Shown piece by piece: positions 45,154 through 53,953 of a DNA stretch of 64,000 nucleotides (within the stretch, counting starts at the first letter, position 1; each line of letters starts with the position of its first letter). Both the position numbers and the translations under genes were made by a program. The DNA is from Clostridium vitabionis (lineage in GTDB: Bacteria; Bacillota; Clostridia; Lachnospirales; Lachnospiraceae), in NCBI RefSeq assembly GCF_015351765.1, contig NZ_JADKQA010000005.1:152196-216195 (forward strand), written 5' to 3'. Below the pieces are notes generated by a model that made no database searches, was not told where the DNA came from, and was given only the letters and a program-made list of their open reading frames with translations.

Positions 45154-46052
45154 GTGCACTTCCTTTCTTTCCGGAAAGCGGAGAGGTCAAGCTGGCTGAG
45201 AAGAATATCCAGCGAAATCAGGATGAGCCCGATGAAGAAGAACGGCGTAAGTTTCTCGTTCAGGATAAAATAGCCGAGCAGCGCCGAGAAAATCGCCTGC
45301 AGCGGATAGAACAGGGAGCAGGTGCTCGCGGGGAGCATGGACAGTGTGCGGGTCCAGGTGAACTGGGCAATGCCCGAGCCGACAACCCCGAGGTAGATCA
45401 CCGCCGCGATGGTTCCCAGCCCGACGTGGATCTCCAAGGCGTGCCGCACCGCGGCGATGAGCCCCACCGGAATGTGGCACACCAAACTGAACAGCATGCC
45501 AACCGTCGTCACCATGATCGCCGGATATTTTGCCGTCAGCTTCCGCATGAACACGGACGCCACGCCCCAGGTAGCCACCGAGATGGCGGCAATCACGATA
45601 CCGCCCACTTCCGCCTGACCGCCGGCGCCGAAGGTCACGATCACCGTGCCGGCGATCGCGAGAGCAAGGCAGAGAATGGTCTTCGGGGTGATCTTCTCCC
45701 CCAAAAGCAGCGCGGCAAAGACCGTCACACTCACCGGGGAGGCGGAGTTGACCAGGGACGCCGTGGAGGCACCGGTCAGGCTGATCGCGGTCTGGATCAG
45801 GAAAATTGTCCCGAAGTAGCCCAGGAGCCCGACCCCCGCGAAATAGGGAAGATCTTCCCGGCTAATCCGGATCCCGCGGCATTTCCGTGCCATGAACCCC
45901 AAGGGAAATACCGCCACCACGCAGCGGAGCGCCGCGACCAGTGCGGCCGGCATGTCGCCGGCAACCATTTTCCCCACAACATAGACACTGCCCCAGAGAA
46001 AGAAGGTGATGAGCAGATATCCCCACGCTGAACCGCTGATTTTTTCCTGCAT
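45150..46052 (-). CDS. EamA/DMT family transporter
   Basis: This roughly 300-residue membrane protein has ten hydrophobic segments in two EamA repeats (GYLLITFFLWGSVYVVGKM, then GIVIAAISVATWGVASVFMRKL). The segment LGVVGSGIAQFTWTRTLSMLP before the last helices is typical of the family. These exporters or importers move amino acids or metabolites. The start is uncertain: 46052 was chosen, but 46064 has a GGGAGG site too close, and the upstream part coincides with a degenerate repeat element. Confidence 0.88.
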   Translation of the reverse strand: MQEKISGSAWGYLLITFFLWGSVYVVGKMVAGDMPAALVAALRCVVAVFPLGFMARKCRGIRISREDLPYFAGVGLLGYFGTIFLIQTAISLTGASTASLVNSASPVSVTVFAALLLGEKITPKTILCLALAIAGTVIVTFGAGGQAEVGGIVIAAISVATWGVASVFMRKLTAKYPAIMVTTVGMLFSLVCHIPVGLIAAVRHALEIHVGLGTIAAVIYLGVVGSGIAQFTWTRTLSMLPASTCSLFYPLQAIFSALLGYFILNEKLTPFFFIGLILISLDILLSQLDLSAFRKERKCT

Positions 46053-46093
46053 GATAATTTCCATTCCTCCCGCGGCTTTCCGCCGCATGTTGC

Positions 46094-46168
46094 CAAGCGC
46101 CGCAGGCGCCCGGGCCCCCACACCGGCGAAGCAATGCTCTGCGAGATGTGGAATCTGACCAGCAACCA
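46094..46168. repeat. degenerate copy of the palindromic element
   Basis: The stretch carries CAAGCGCCGCAGGCGC, then a decayed version of the second hairpin (CGAAGC...GCGAGATGTGG) and TCTGACCAG at its end. The order and spacing match 46328-46402. It lies just upstream of the EamA coding start and has lost the perfect pairing. Confidence 0.6.
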
Positions 46169-46251
46169 TATTTTACCTCGATTATAAATCCTTTTGCCGG
46201 CACTTACCAGTATGAATGATTATGCGGTTATCGCACGAACTTATGAAATTT

Positions 46252-46403
46252 ATCCCTGTTCAGCACATCCGAGGAATGCGCGCAAAAGGCCGCTTGCGGA
46301 CAATCTTGCGCGCATTCCTCGGATGTGACCAAGCGCCGCAGGCGCTCGGAACCCCATATCTCGCGAAGCGGGGCTTCGCGAGATATGGGGTCTGAACAGG
46401 GAT
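46252..46403. repeat. composite palindromic element with nested hairpins
   Basis: A 12-bp inverted repeat ATCCCTGTTCAG/CTGAACAGGGAT (46252-46263 and 46392-46403) bounds the element. Inside are a hairpin with perfect 22-nt arms (46264-46285 and 46306-46327), a small hairpin AGCGCC/GGCGCT (46331-46336 and 46340-46345), and a hairpin with perfect 18-nt arms (46352-46369 and 46373-46390). No ORF is present. It resembles a REP/BIME-like unit or a MITE. It fills most of the 468-nt gap between the EamA and AraC genes. Confidence 0.85.
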
Positions 46404-46520
46404 GCCCTGGGATCCGAACAGAGCCGCCTGCGGCAAAAAGCCGCCTGCAGGCTGTCCTTTTGCCGAAATTTCCCTTATAATTAAGGCATAAACCTGTGTT
46501 TTGACGGAAAGGAGCCGGTT

Positions 46521-47423
46521 ATGTGGCTTTACGATTACCAATCCCCCGAGGACAATCCCTGCAAAGGTTCTTCCTATGCCAAGATTAAGCATATGAGCTA
46601 TATCGACAATCTGCCGCACTGGTCCTATCCCTGGCACACCCATGAATACTGCGAGATCGCTTTGATCACGGACGGCACCGGTTCTGTCTCCCTGGCCAAC
46701 ACGCCGGCGGCGCCCGTCCGCGCCGGAAGCATCATCGTGATCCCTGAAGGGATTCTTCACAAGTTCACCACCGGGGAGCAGGAGCATCTGGGCTACTATA
46801 CGCTCCGCTTCGCCCCTGCCGAAGAAGCCTGCCCTCTGGTCGATTTTTTCCACAGCCTGGGATGCACCGTGGCAGACGGGGTGAGCTATCTTCGCTGGAT
46901 ACGGGAAACCCTGAAGCTTTTGATCAATATCCACAACACCAACGGGGGACACGCGGATGCTGCCTTCCAGTCCATCGCCAATGGGCTGCTCCGCCTTGTC
47001 CAGTCCCTCTGTATGAACGATGCCCTGCTGGTGCGCCTGGATGAGCATTACTCCGCGAGCGATATTCTAGAATATCTGGATACGCACCAGGCGGACCATA
47101 TTACCCTGGATTCCCTGGCCAAGCGCTTCAACGTCAGCGCTTCCCACCTGAACCGGACATTCAACCGGGCGTTCCATACCTCGCCCATCAATTACCTGAT
47201 CGACGCCCGGGTGACTTTCGCGACAGAGTATCTCCTGAAATCGAATTATTCTGTCGCGAAAATTGCCGAACTGTGCGGATATGACAATCCCGCGCATTTT
47301 ACCAATATGTTCACCAAAAGAATCGGCTGCACACCGGCGGAATACCGGGAGCGGAACCAGAAGCCACCCGAAGACCCGGACTCGGGCAGCAGCCGGCAGG
47401 ATCCCCCGGATCAGGACGGTTAA
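46521..47423 (+). CDS. AraC family transcriptional regulator
   Basis: This 300-residue regulator has an N-terminal cupin sensor (PWHTHEYCEIALITDGTG, RAGSIIVIPEGILHKF). The C-terminal double HTH follows (ITLDSLAKRFNVSASHLNRTF, then SVAKIAELCGYDNPAHFTNMF and GCTPAEYR). AAGGAG precedes the start. It is followed by a LysR gene and a split transketolase operon, so it probably controls carbohydrate use there. Confidence 0.93.
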   Translation: MWLYDYQSPEDNPCKGSSYAKIKHMSYIDNLPHWSYPWHTHEYCEIALITDGTGSVSLANTPAAPVRAGSIIVIPEGILHKFTTGEQEHLGYYTLRFAPAEEACPLVDFFHSLGCTVADGVSYLRWIRETLKLLINIHNTNGGHADAAFQSIANGLLRLVQSLCMNDALLVRLDEHYSASDILEYLDTHQADHITLDSLAKRFNVSASHLNRTFNRAFHTSPINYLIDARVTFATEYLLKSNYSVAKIAELCGYDNPAHFTNMFTKRIGCTPAEYRERNQKPPEDPDSGSSRQDPPDQDG

Positions 47424-47446
47424 ATCCGGAAAAAGAAAGGACCATC

Positions 47447-48361
47447 ATGACTCTTCTCCAGCTGGAATATTTCCAGGCGCTTGCCGAAAACCTCCACTAC
47501 ACAAAAACCGCGGAGCAGCTCCATATCTCCCAGCCGGCACTCAGCTACACGATCCGGGAGCTGGAAAATGAGCTCGGCGTCAAACTCTTTACCACCAAGA
47601 ACCGGAGGGTATTCCTCACCGATTACGCCCGCTGCTTCCTCCCTTATGTCGACCAGATCCTCTCCCTCGTCCGGGAGGGAAGCCAGGCGGTAAAAAACAT
47701 GGCGGAAAATGCGCCTGAGACCGTGCGGATCGGATATTTTCACAGTATCTCCACCTCGCTGATCCCGACGCTCGTCGGCAGTTTTTCCTCCTCCGGGAAG
47801 GACGGGGATAAGATCAGCTTCCAATTTACCGAAACCTCCTCCTTCGATGTCCTGGCCAGGCTGAAAAGCGGCCAGCTCGACCTGGGTTTCAGCCTGCACC
47901 GCGCCGACTGGGCCGAGGCGGTGCCGATCATGCGCCAGCCGCTCTACCTCTGTGTGCCGTCGGGTCACCCCCTCGCGAAGAAGGGCGAGGTCTCCTTCCC
48001 CGAATTTGCCCGGGAGCCCCAGATCATGATGGAAACCGGGAGCAATGTCCGGGAAAATATGGACGCCCTCTATGCCGCGAACGGCATCACCCCGAATATC
48101 GTCTTTGAAGTGCAGGAGTGCAGCACTGCCCTCAAATATGTCGGCCTCGGCTTCGGCGTCTCGGTTCTTGCCGGGATTGACGACATTGACCGGAACCGGG
48201 TGGCTGTCCTCCCCATCGCTGACCGCGACCGGCGCTTCGTCCGCACCGTCTACCTGTCCTACCCGAAAAAGCGGCCGCTCAGCCGCGCTGCCAGGGCTGT
48301 CCTCGACTACATCCGGGAGCAGCACAGCCCGGAGAAGTTCACGGAAAGCCGCGGCGACTGA
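47447..48361 (+). CDS. LysR family transcriptional regulator
   Basis: This 304-residue regulator has the HTH MTLLQLEYFQALAENLHYTK with ISQPALSYTIRELENELGVKLF. The CynR/AlsR-like effector domain ends in a basic stretch. It starts 24 nt after the AraC gene with an AAAGGA site. Its last codons run into a 25-bp tandem repeat array. It is directly upstream of the transketolase genes and is their likely regulator. Confidence 0.92.
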   Translation: MTLLQLEYFQALAENLHYTKTAEQLHISQPALSYTIRELENELGVKLFTTKNRRVFLTDYARCFLPYVDQILSLVREGSQAVKNMAENAPETVRIGYFHSISTSLIPTLVGSFSSSGKDGDKISFQFTETSSFDVLARLKSGQLDLGFSLHRADWAEAVPIMRQPLYLCVPSGHPLAKKGEVSFPEFAREPQIMMETGSNVRENMDALYAANGITPNIVFEVQECSTALKYVGLGFGVSVLAGIDDIDRNRVAVLPIADRDRRFVRTVYLSYPKKRPLSRAARAVLDYIREQHSPEKFTESRGD

Positions 48362-48441
48362 TTCTCCGGAAAGCCGCGACGCCTGATTTTCCGGAAAGCC
48401 GCGGCGCCTGATTCTCCGGAAAGCCGCGGCGCGGATTTTCC
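48339..48441 (+). repeat. 25-bp tandem repeats overlapping the LysR 3' end
   Basis: A unit GATTCTCCGGAAAGCCGCGG plus CGCCT occurs from 48360, 48385 and 48410. A partial copy is inside the LysR coding end (48339-48359) and another partial begins at 48434. The last codons of the gene appear to be the source of the amplification. Confidence 0.85.
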
Positions 48442-48584
48442 AAACTTCTCGAGGCATCAGGCAAAATATATAAGGAATTCCTTATCTATCCAGTACAAGT
48501 CTTGTATTGGATATTTTTTATTATCCGGGATAGAATCAGGGCAGAAAGAACGAAACAGACCTGGCAGCACAAGGGGGTTTGCAC

Positions 48585-49442
48585 ATGAGTACAACAATCA
48601 GTCCTTACTATTTTACCGAAGACGATGTGAAGCGGCTGGAAAAACAGGCCATCCAGACGCGCACCGATGTCATCCATATGATCGCGAAGGCGGGAGCCGG
48701 GCATCCAGGCGGGTCGCTCTCCGCTTCCGATATCGTGACCGCCCTGTATTTCCACATTCTGCGGATTGACCCGAAGAATCCGCAGTGGCCGGACCGCGAC
48801 CGTTTCATCCTGTCCAAGGGCCACTCCTGCCCGGCACTCTACTCGTGCCTCGCAAGGCGCGGCTTCTTTGACCCGGAGGAGCTTGAACATCTCCGCGAGT
48901 ACGGCGCTGTCCTGCAGGGACACCCGGATATGCACAAGACGCCGGGAATCGACATCAGCACCGGTTCCCTGGGCAACGGCCTCGCCGTCGGTGTCGGGAT
49001 GGCGCTCTCCGCCCGCCTGCACCACCAGGATTATATGACCTACGTCCTCATGGGCGACGGTGAGCTGCAGGAAGGCCTCGTCTGGGAGGCCGCCATGGCA
49101 GGCGCGCATCACGACCTGAAAAATCTGACCGCCATCGTGGACTGCAACGGCGTCCAGATCAACGGCTGGGTCAACGACATCATGACCGTGGAGCCGATCG
49201 GGGATAAATGGCGTTCCTTCGGCTGGAAGGTTGTCGAGGCGGACGGCCATGACATGAAGGATATTCTCACCGCCTTCCATGTGGCAAAGACGATGCGCCA
49301 TCCGACCGTGATCCTGATGCGGACGGTCAAGGGACGCGGCGTCTCCTACATGGAGGATGAGTCCGGCTGGCACGGCAAGGCGCCGGATGCGGCCCAGGCA
49401 GAGGAAGCGCTCACAGAAATCAGCAAAGGAGGGATCATCTAA
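48585..49442 (+). CDS. transketolase, N-terminal (ThDP-binding) subunit
   Basis: This 285-residue subunit carries the cofactor half of a two-polypeptide transketolase. It has KAGAGHPGGSLSASDI, KGHSCPALYSCLA, GSLGNGLAVGVGMAL and the ThDP motif GDGELQEGLVWEAAMAG ending VDCNG. Split transketolases are common in Firmicutes. The start at 48585 follows a GGGGG site; a TTG lies 6 nt upstream. Its stop shares a base with the ATG of the next gene (TAATG). Confidence 0.94.
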   Translation: MSTTISPYYFTEDDVKRLEKQAIQTRTDVIHMIAKAGAGHPGGSLSASDIVTALYFHILRIDPKNPQWPDRDRFILSKGHSCPALYSCLARRGFFDPEELEHLREYGAVLQGHPDMHKTPGIDISTGSLGNGLAVGVGMALSARLHHQDYMTYVLMGDGELQEGLVWEAAMAGAHHDLKNLTAIVDCNGVQINGWVNDIMTVEPIGDKWRSFGWKVVEADGHDMKDILTAFHVAKTMRHPTVILMRTVKGRGVSYMEDESGWHGKAPDAAQAEEALTEISKGGII

Positions 49443-50389
49443 TGGCAAAGGCAATGGCAGACCGGCATATCTTCGGTCAGGAACTCTGTGAAATCGGAAA
49501 GACCAATCCCAACTTCGTTGTCTGCAACGCGGATACCAAAGCCTGCAACCTGGAACATTTTGCCGATCTTTTCCCGGACAGGGCATTTTCCATCGGCATC
49601 GCCGAGCAGGATATGACCGATATCGCGGCAGGCCTCGCCGCCTGCGGCAATAAGGTCTTCATCTCCACCTTTGCGGTATTTGCCACGATGAGGGCCTGTG
49701 AGCAGGTGCGCACCTTCATCTGCCACCCGAACCTGAATGTGACCATCCTGGCGACGCACACCGGCCTCCAGGTCGGCGGCGACGGCGCGACCCACGCGGC
49801 GGTCGAGGATGTCGGCATCATGAGCTCCATGCCCAACATGACCATCGTCCAGCCGGCGGACGGCGTGTCGGCGCGCGCCATCGCACACTGGGCCGTGGAC
49901 TTCAACGGCCCGCTCTATGTCCGGCTGCACCGGAATCCTGTTCCGGATTTCTATAAGCCGGGTGAGTTTACCTTCACCTTCGGGAAGGCCATCACCGCGG
50001 CGGATTACGGCAAAGATCTCACCATCATCTCCTCCGGAATCCTGCTTGCCAAGGCCTATGAGGCGGCCGGCATCCTGAACTCCCGCGGTATCGGCGCCCG
50101 GGTTCTCGATATGCAGACGATCAAGCCGCTGGACACCGAGGCGGTGATCCGTGCGGCAAAAGAGACCGGTGCCATCCTGACCGTGGAGGATCACAGCATC
50201 CTGAACGGCCTCGGCGCCGCCTGCGCGGAGACTGTTGTAGAAAACTGTCCGGTTCCCATGAAGCGGATCGGCATCCCGGACTGCTTCGGGGAATCCGGCG
50301 ATCCGGAGCTCCTCTATAAGGCGCATGGCATGGATACGGATTCGATTGTAGAAAAAGCGATGGAACTGGTCAGGAGAAAGGAAGGCTGA
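49442..50389 (+). CDS. transketolase, C-terminal subunit
   Basis: This 315-residue subunit has the pyrimidine-binding domain with the catalytic glutamate in IGIAEQDMTDIAAGLA. The segment TFAVFATMRACEQVR, the stretch THTGLQVGGDGATHAAVEDV and the C-terminal transketolase domain follow. It pairs with the upstream subunit to transfer two-carbon ketol units. The overlapping start and stop support equal production. Confidence 0.94.
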   Translation: MAKAMADRHIFGQELCEIGKTNPNFVVCNADTKACNLEHFADLFPDRAFSIGIAEQDMTDIAAGLAACGNKVFISTFAVFATMRACEQVRTFICHPNLNVTILATHTGLQVGGDGATHAAVEDVGIMSSMPNMTIVQPADGVSARAIAHWAVDFNGPLYVRLHRNPVPDFYKPGEFTFTFGKAITAADYGKDLTIISSGILLAKAYEAAGILNSRGIGARVLDMQTIKPLDTEAVIRAAKETGAILTVEDHSILNGLGAACAETVVENCPVPMKRIGIPDCFGESGDPELLYKAHGMDTDSIVEKAMELVRRKEG

Positions 50390-50394
50390 GTGCG

Positions 50395-51069
50395 ATGAAA
50401 GAGCATCCTCATGTAACAATTTTACAGACAAGCTTCGCCAAGAGGGACGATACTGTCCGTTTCCTCACGGAAAAGGTTCCCGGCGTTGATGTGGAATTTA
50501 TCACGGACAGCACCATTCTCAAGGATGTGCGGAAGAACGGCGGCCCGACCCAGGCAGTCATCGACCGGATGCGCCTCTACGCGAAGGCGGCGGAGATCTC
50601 CGGCGCTGACCTGATCATCAATTCCTGCTCGACGGTCGGCGAGGTCGCGGACATTTACCGTAAGGATGTCAAGATCCCGGTCATGAAGGTTGAGGACCCG
50701 ATGTGCCGTGAAGCCGCCTCCCTGGGCACAAAATTCGCGATCATCGGCACGGTGGAAACGTCCATGCATCCCGTTGGCCGCATCATCGAGCGTCTCGGGA
50801 AAGAGCAGGGAAAGACCATGGACTGCAGCTATTTTGTGCAGACAGAGGCATGGAATGCCTTAACCGCCGGCCACCCGGAGGAGCACAACCGGATCCTTCT
50901 CGCCAACATTAAGCAGCTCGACACGGAAGGCTATGATGCCATCGTCATGTCCCAGGTATCGATGCGCGCCCTGCTCCCAGAGCTCGGCGGGACGAAGACG
51001 CCGGTGCTCTGCAGCTTCTATTCGGGCTACGGTGCCGCCGCGGACTATCTGAACAAGCTGCGGACGTAG
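50395..51069 (+). CDS. aspartate/glutamate/hydantoin racemase family protein
   Basis: This 224-residue protein has the first catalytic cysteine region INSCSTVGEVADI and the middle VEDPMCREAASLGTKFAIIGT. The second half-site reads MSQVSMRALLPEL, with serine where classical racemases have the second cysteine. It may therefore catalyse decarboxylation, lyase or isomerase chemistry rather than two-base racemisation. It is 5 nt after the transketolase pair, so in the same operon. The substrate is unknown. Confidence 0.8.
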   Translation: MKEHPHVTILQTSFAKRDDTVRFLTEKVPGVDVEFITDSTILKDVRKNGGPTQAVIDRMRLYAKAAEISGADLIINSCSTVGEVADIYRKDVKIPVMKVEDPMCREAASLGTKFAIIGTVETSMHPVGRIIERLGKEQGKTMDCSYFVQTEAWNALTAGHPEEHNRILLANIKQLDTEGYDAIVMSQVSMRALLPELGGTKTPVLCSFYSGYGAAADYLNKLRT

Positions 51070-51169
51070 GGCTGAACGCCACCGGTTTACACGCCCTGTA
51101 AGACCTGTCTGGAAAAATGAACAACAGGCAAGATTCCGGATCTCCCCCGGAATCCGCGGAAACGAATAA

Positions 51170-51226
51170 GGACTGCTCCCCAATTTCACTCGAAATCATG
51201 AAATGGGGAACAGTCCCTCTTTTATT
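51170..51226 (+). terminator. terminator of the transketolase operon
   Basis: A long imperfect stem (51170-51188 with 51199-51216, GGACTG...CAGTCC) is followed by CTCTTTTATT. A second weaker hairpin ATCAGAA/TTCTGAT with TTTTT follows at 51298-51319. Confidence 0.75.
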
Positions 51227-51341
51227 GGATTTATCCCGCAACCCGCCTTACAGCTAAATCACCCTTGAGAGCGGTCTCTCGGATGTCAGACCGCATCATC
51301 AGAAATCCTTCTGATTTTTCTTACCCGGCTGCGCCGATGAT

Positions 51342-52649
51342 TCAGTCATAATCCACTTTCTTCTCCCGCGGCCTTTGCAGTTCCCTCTTGCCCCTCTTGA
51401 CCAGGAAGACCGCCACCAGCCCAAAGAACACGGCAAGCGCTGTCATCAGGAGCAGGTAGGAGAACGCCCCACCGAAGATCCCTGCGGCGCGCACAAATGG
51501 CCGCGAGATCAGTGCGGCGAGAATGGCGGAAGCAACATAACCGGCAAATATCGCTGCCTTCCCCTCCATGACAATAATCGCATAGTAGAACAGGTTGATC
51601 AGCGCGTTCATGGCGCCGCCCAGGATGATCAGCAGGAGGGCCGGCCGGCTTGCCGCCAGCATGCCCCGGAGATTCGGATAGAGCATGGCAAGCACCGGAA
51701 TCCCCAGAAAATAAGCCGCCCCCATCGCCAACACCGTCAGGGCGAGGATAATCACAAAGATTTTCCGGACAACCCGGGCAACCCCCTCCGGATCCCCGGT
51801 ATCCCAGGCATCCGACATAGCCGTCACATACGGGCGGATGACAAAGCCGGCAACCAGGTTGATCACATTGGTGGGCATAAAAATCGCGGTAAAGAGCGCC
51901 TGGTAGCGGTCTGCCATGCAGGCGTTGATCGCATACTTTGCCGCAGAAAAAACATAAAAATCCAAAACCACAGAAAGGAAGAGGACGATATTTTCCCGGA
52001 AAAGCTGCACACAGCGGCCATCGCCGACCGTCATCACCGCCTGCGGGAGATACCGGATCACCGGACAGTCAAAGAGAACAATCCCCGCAATCTGGGCGAA
52101 AACCGCCGCAAGGCAGGCGACCGTCAGGCGGCCTGTCACGGCCAGCGTGCCGAGAAACACCGCGACGCTGAGTACCGTCCGGAAGGTGTTGGACTTCCCA
52201 GTGAGATAAAGCCTGCCGTCCCGCTGAAATTCAGACTCATAGACATCGGCAAAGCCGTCCAGAACCTTGTAGAGCACCATGAGCAGGATAACCGCCGCCT
52301 TGTGGGCGGAATAGCCACTTGCCGCAAGGTACAGGAGGGAAAATATCACTGCCCCGAGGCAGGTGATGATCCTCAGCCGCAGGTACTCACCGAAGGTGAA
52401 CCGCATCCGGACATCCGTGATCTGGAACGGGCGCATCCCGAAATATGCCACCATGAACATATGCTGGCCAAAGGTGGAGAAGGCAAACGCAAAGATCCCG
52501 CCCTCATCTGCGCCAGCCATCTGCACGACGGCGATCGTGAGCAGCATGGAGGCCATCGCATAGCAGAAGCTGCCCAGGGTGTTCCACTCTACATTGCGCC
52601 GACCGATCTTCTCATCATTTCCGAGCAGCAGCTTTGCGAGAACTTGCAT
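51342..52649 (-). CDS. polysaccharide flippase-like membrane protein (Wzx/MOP superfamily)
   Basis: This 435-residue protein has twelve or more hydrophobic segments. The pattern fits the polysaccharide biosynthesis/flippase branch of the MOP superfamily (WNTLGSFCYAMASMLLTI, YKVLDGFADVYESEFQRDGR, FMPTNVINLVAGFVIRPYV). It would move lipid-linked sugars across the membrane. No glycosyltransferase is adjacent. It is convergent with the transketolase operon. The assignment is by family look, and the substrate is unknown. Confidence 0.75.
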   Translation of the reverse strand: MQVLAKLLLGNDEKIGRRNVEWNTLGSFCYAMASMLLTIAVVQMAGADEGGIFAFAFSTFGQHMFMVAYFGMRPFQITDVRMRFTFGEYLRLRIITCLGAVIFSLLYLAASGYSAHKAAVILLMVLYKVLDGFADVYESEFQRDGRLYLTGKSNTFRTVLSVAVFLGTLAVTGRLTVACLAAVFAQIAGIVLFDCPVIRYLPQAVMTVGDGRCVQLFRENIVLFLSVVLDFYVFSAAKYAINACMADRYQALFTAIFMPTNVINLVAGFVIRPYVTAMSDAWDTGDPEGVARVVRKIFVIILALTVLAMGAAYFLGIPVLAMLYPNLRGMLAASRPALLLIILGGAMNALINLFYYAIIVMEGKAAIFAGYVASAILAALISRPFVRAAGIFGGAFSYLLLMTALAVFFGLVAVFLVKRGKRELQRPREKKVDYD

Positions 52650-52759
52650 CGCGGACCATCACCTCCAGACTTTACTCAGGGTTAAAATAGCGGTTGTCTC
52701 CGCCGCACAGGATGCCCGGCAGCCAGCCGGAATGTTCCGGAATTTCCCGTATTCCGCTG

Positions 52760-53656
52760 TCATCCCGCGATCATCATGAACGCACCGAGATTTCCCCGCC
52801 TTCCATGGCTTGCGCGGTGGGAGAACATCAGCTCCGGGTTGCAGCAGGTGCAGATATCGGTGACCTCGATATGCTCCGGGCGTACACCTGCGTGAAGAAG
52901 GATATAGCGGTTGGCCTCCTGGAGATCAAGCTGATATTTTCCCGGATTTTTGCCCGGAACCATCATGCGTTCCGCGTCCGCGCCAAACTCCTTCCGGAAG
53001 GCGCCGGCGACATCCTCGCTGACCTCGTAGCAGTCCCGGCAGATCGACGGCCCGATGGCGCAGAGGAGATCCTCCGGCCGGCTTCCGAATTCCGCCGCGA
53101 ACCGCTCGACGGTCACCTGTCCCATCCGGCGGACAGTCCCGCGCCAGCCGGAATGGGAGATTCCGACCGCACGCCGGACCGGATCCGCAAAGAGCAGCGG
53201 TACACAGTCCGCAAAAAACGCGCCCAGGATGAGTCCCGGCTCATCGGTCATCACCCCGTCAATGTCCGTGTAATCTCTCGGGCGGACAACGCCCTTCCCG
53301 GCATCCGCCGCCGTCACCCGCCGGAGGTTCACCGTGTGCGTCTGCTGGGTGGAGACCATGTGATCCGGCGTGGTGCCGAAAACTGCCGCGACCCGGCGGT
53401 AATTCTCCAGCACATGCTCCGGGTCATCCCCCCGGTCAAAGCTGAGGTTCATCGAACGGAAAATGCCCTCGCTCGTGCCGCCTTTCCGCGTTGTGACCAG
53501 GTGCCGCACAAAGGGAAGCTTCGAGAGCCCCGGAAAAGTGAGATAGAGCAGATCGCTGCCGTCTGTATTTGCCCAATGGTTCTCCTGAAGAACCGGAACT
53601 GCCGTCTTTCTCCTGAATCCTGCCAATCGTCCACACCTCGTTTTTCTGTCCGCCAT
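52760..53656 (-). CDS. pgeF: multicopper polyphenol oxidase/laccase-domain protein (purine nucleoside phosphorylase, YfiH/PgeF)
   Basis: This roughly 298-residue protein has the family zinc/Cys site. Its pieces are STQQTHTVNL, DIDGVMTDEPGLILGAFFADCVPLLF, GISHSGWRGTVRRMG and the C-terminal CTCCNPELMFSHR. Members are now known to be purine nucleoside-metabolising enzymes. The start is uncertain: 53656 fits the length with only a weak site. It lies about 300 nt downstream of leuA, past a terminator. 53657-53953 holds no gene. Confidence 0.9.
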   Translation of the reverse strand: MADRKTRCGRLAGFRRKTAVPVLQENHWANTDGSDLLYLTFPGLSKLPFVRHLVTTRKGGTSEGIFRSMNLSFDRGDDPEHVLENYRRVAAVFGTTPDHMVSTQQTHTVNLRRVTAADAGKGVVRPRDYTDIDGVMTDEPGLILGAFFADCVPLLFADPVRRAVGISHSGWRGTVRRMGQVTVERFAAEFGSRPEDLLCAIGPSICRDCYEVSEDVAGAFRKEFGADAERMMVPGKNPGKYQLDLQEANRYILLHAGVRPEHIEVTDICTCCNPELMFSHRASHGRRGNLGAFMMIAG

Positions 53657-53892
53657 CTGCCGGTGCCCTTCCGCCTGCCCCGCCAGTCCGGCGGCAAACG
53701 GGGTATTCCCGCGAATCCCGGATATCCATATGCCTGCTATTCTACCATGTTTTTCCTGCGGGGAACAGCCCCGCCTGCCGGGGAGAACACTCGATCCCCC
53801 GGCGGACATCGTGGGATTTGGCGGGAACAGCCATGCCGGCCGGGAACCCGCGGGAGCCGCGCGGGCCGAGGCCGGATGCCGGCGCAGCGCAC

Positions 53893-53915
53893 AAAAAGGA
53901 ACGGGCCGCGGCCCG
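53893..53915 (-). terminator. terminator after leuA
   Basis: The palindrome CGGGCCGCGGCCCG (53902-53915) is followed on the minus strand by TTCCTTTTTG. The stem is short but GC-only. Confidence 0.6.
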
Positions 53916-53953
53916 GAAAACCCCTGGAGCCGCAGCCCGACTGCTGTCCTGAT

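Noticed and set aside
48585-51069. Sulfo-transketolase pathway for sulfosugars
   Set aside because: The split transketolase alone does not show it. No sulfosugar isomerase, sulfoacetaldehyde enzyme or sulfonate exporter was recognised beside it.
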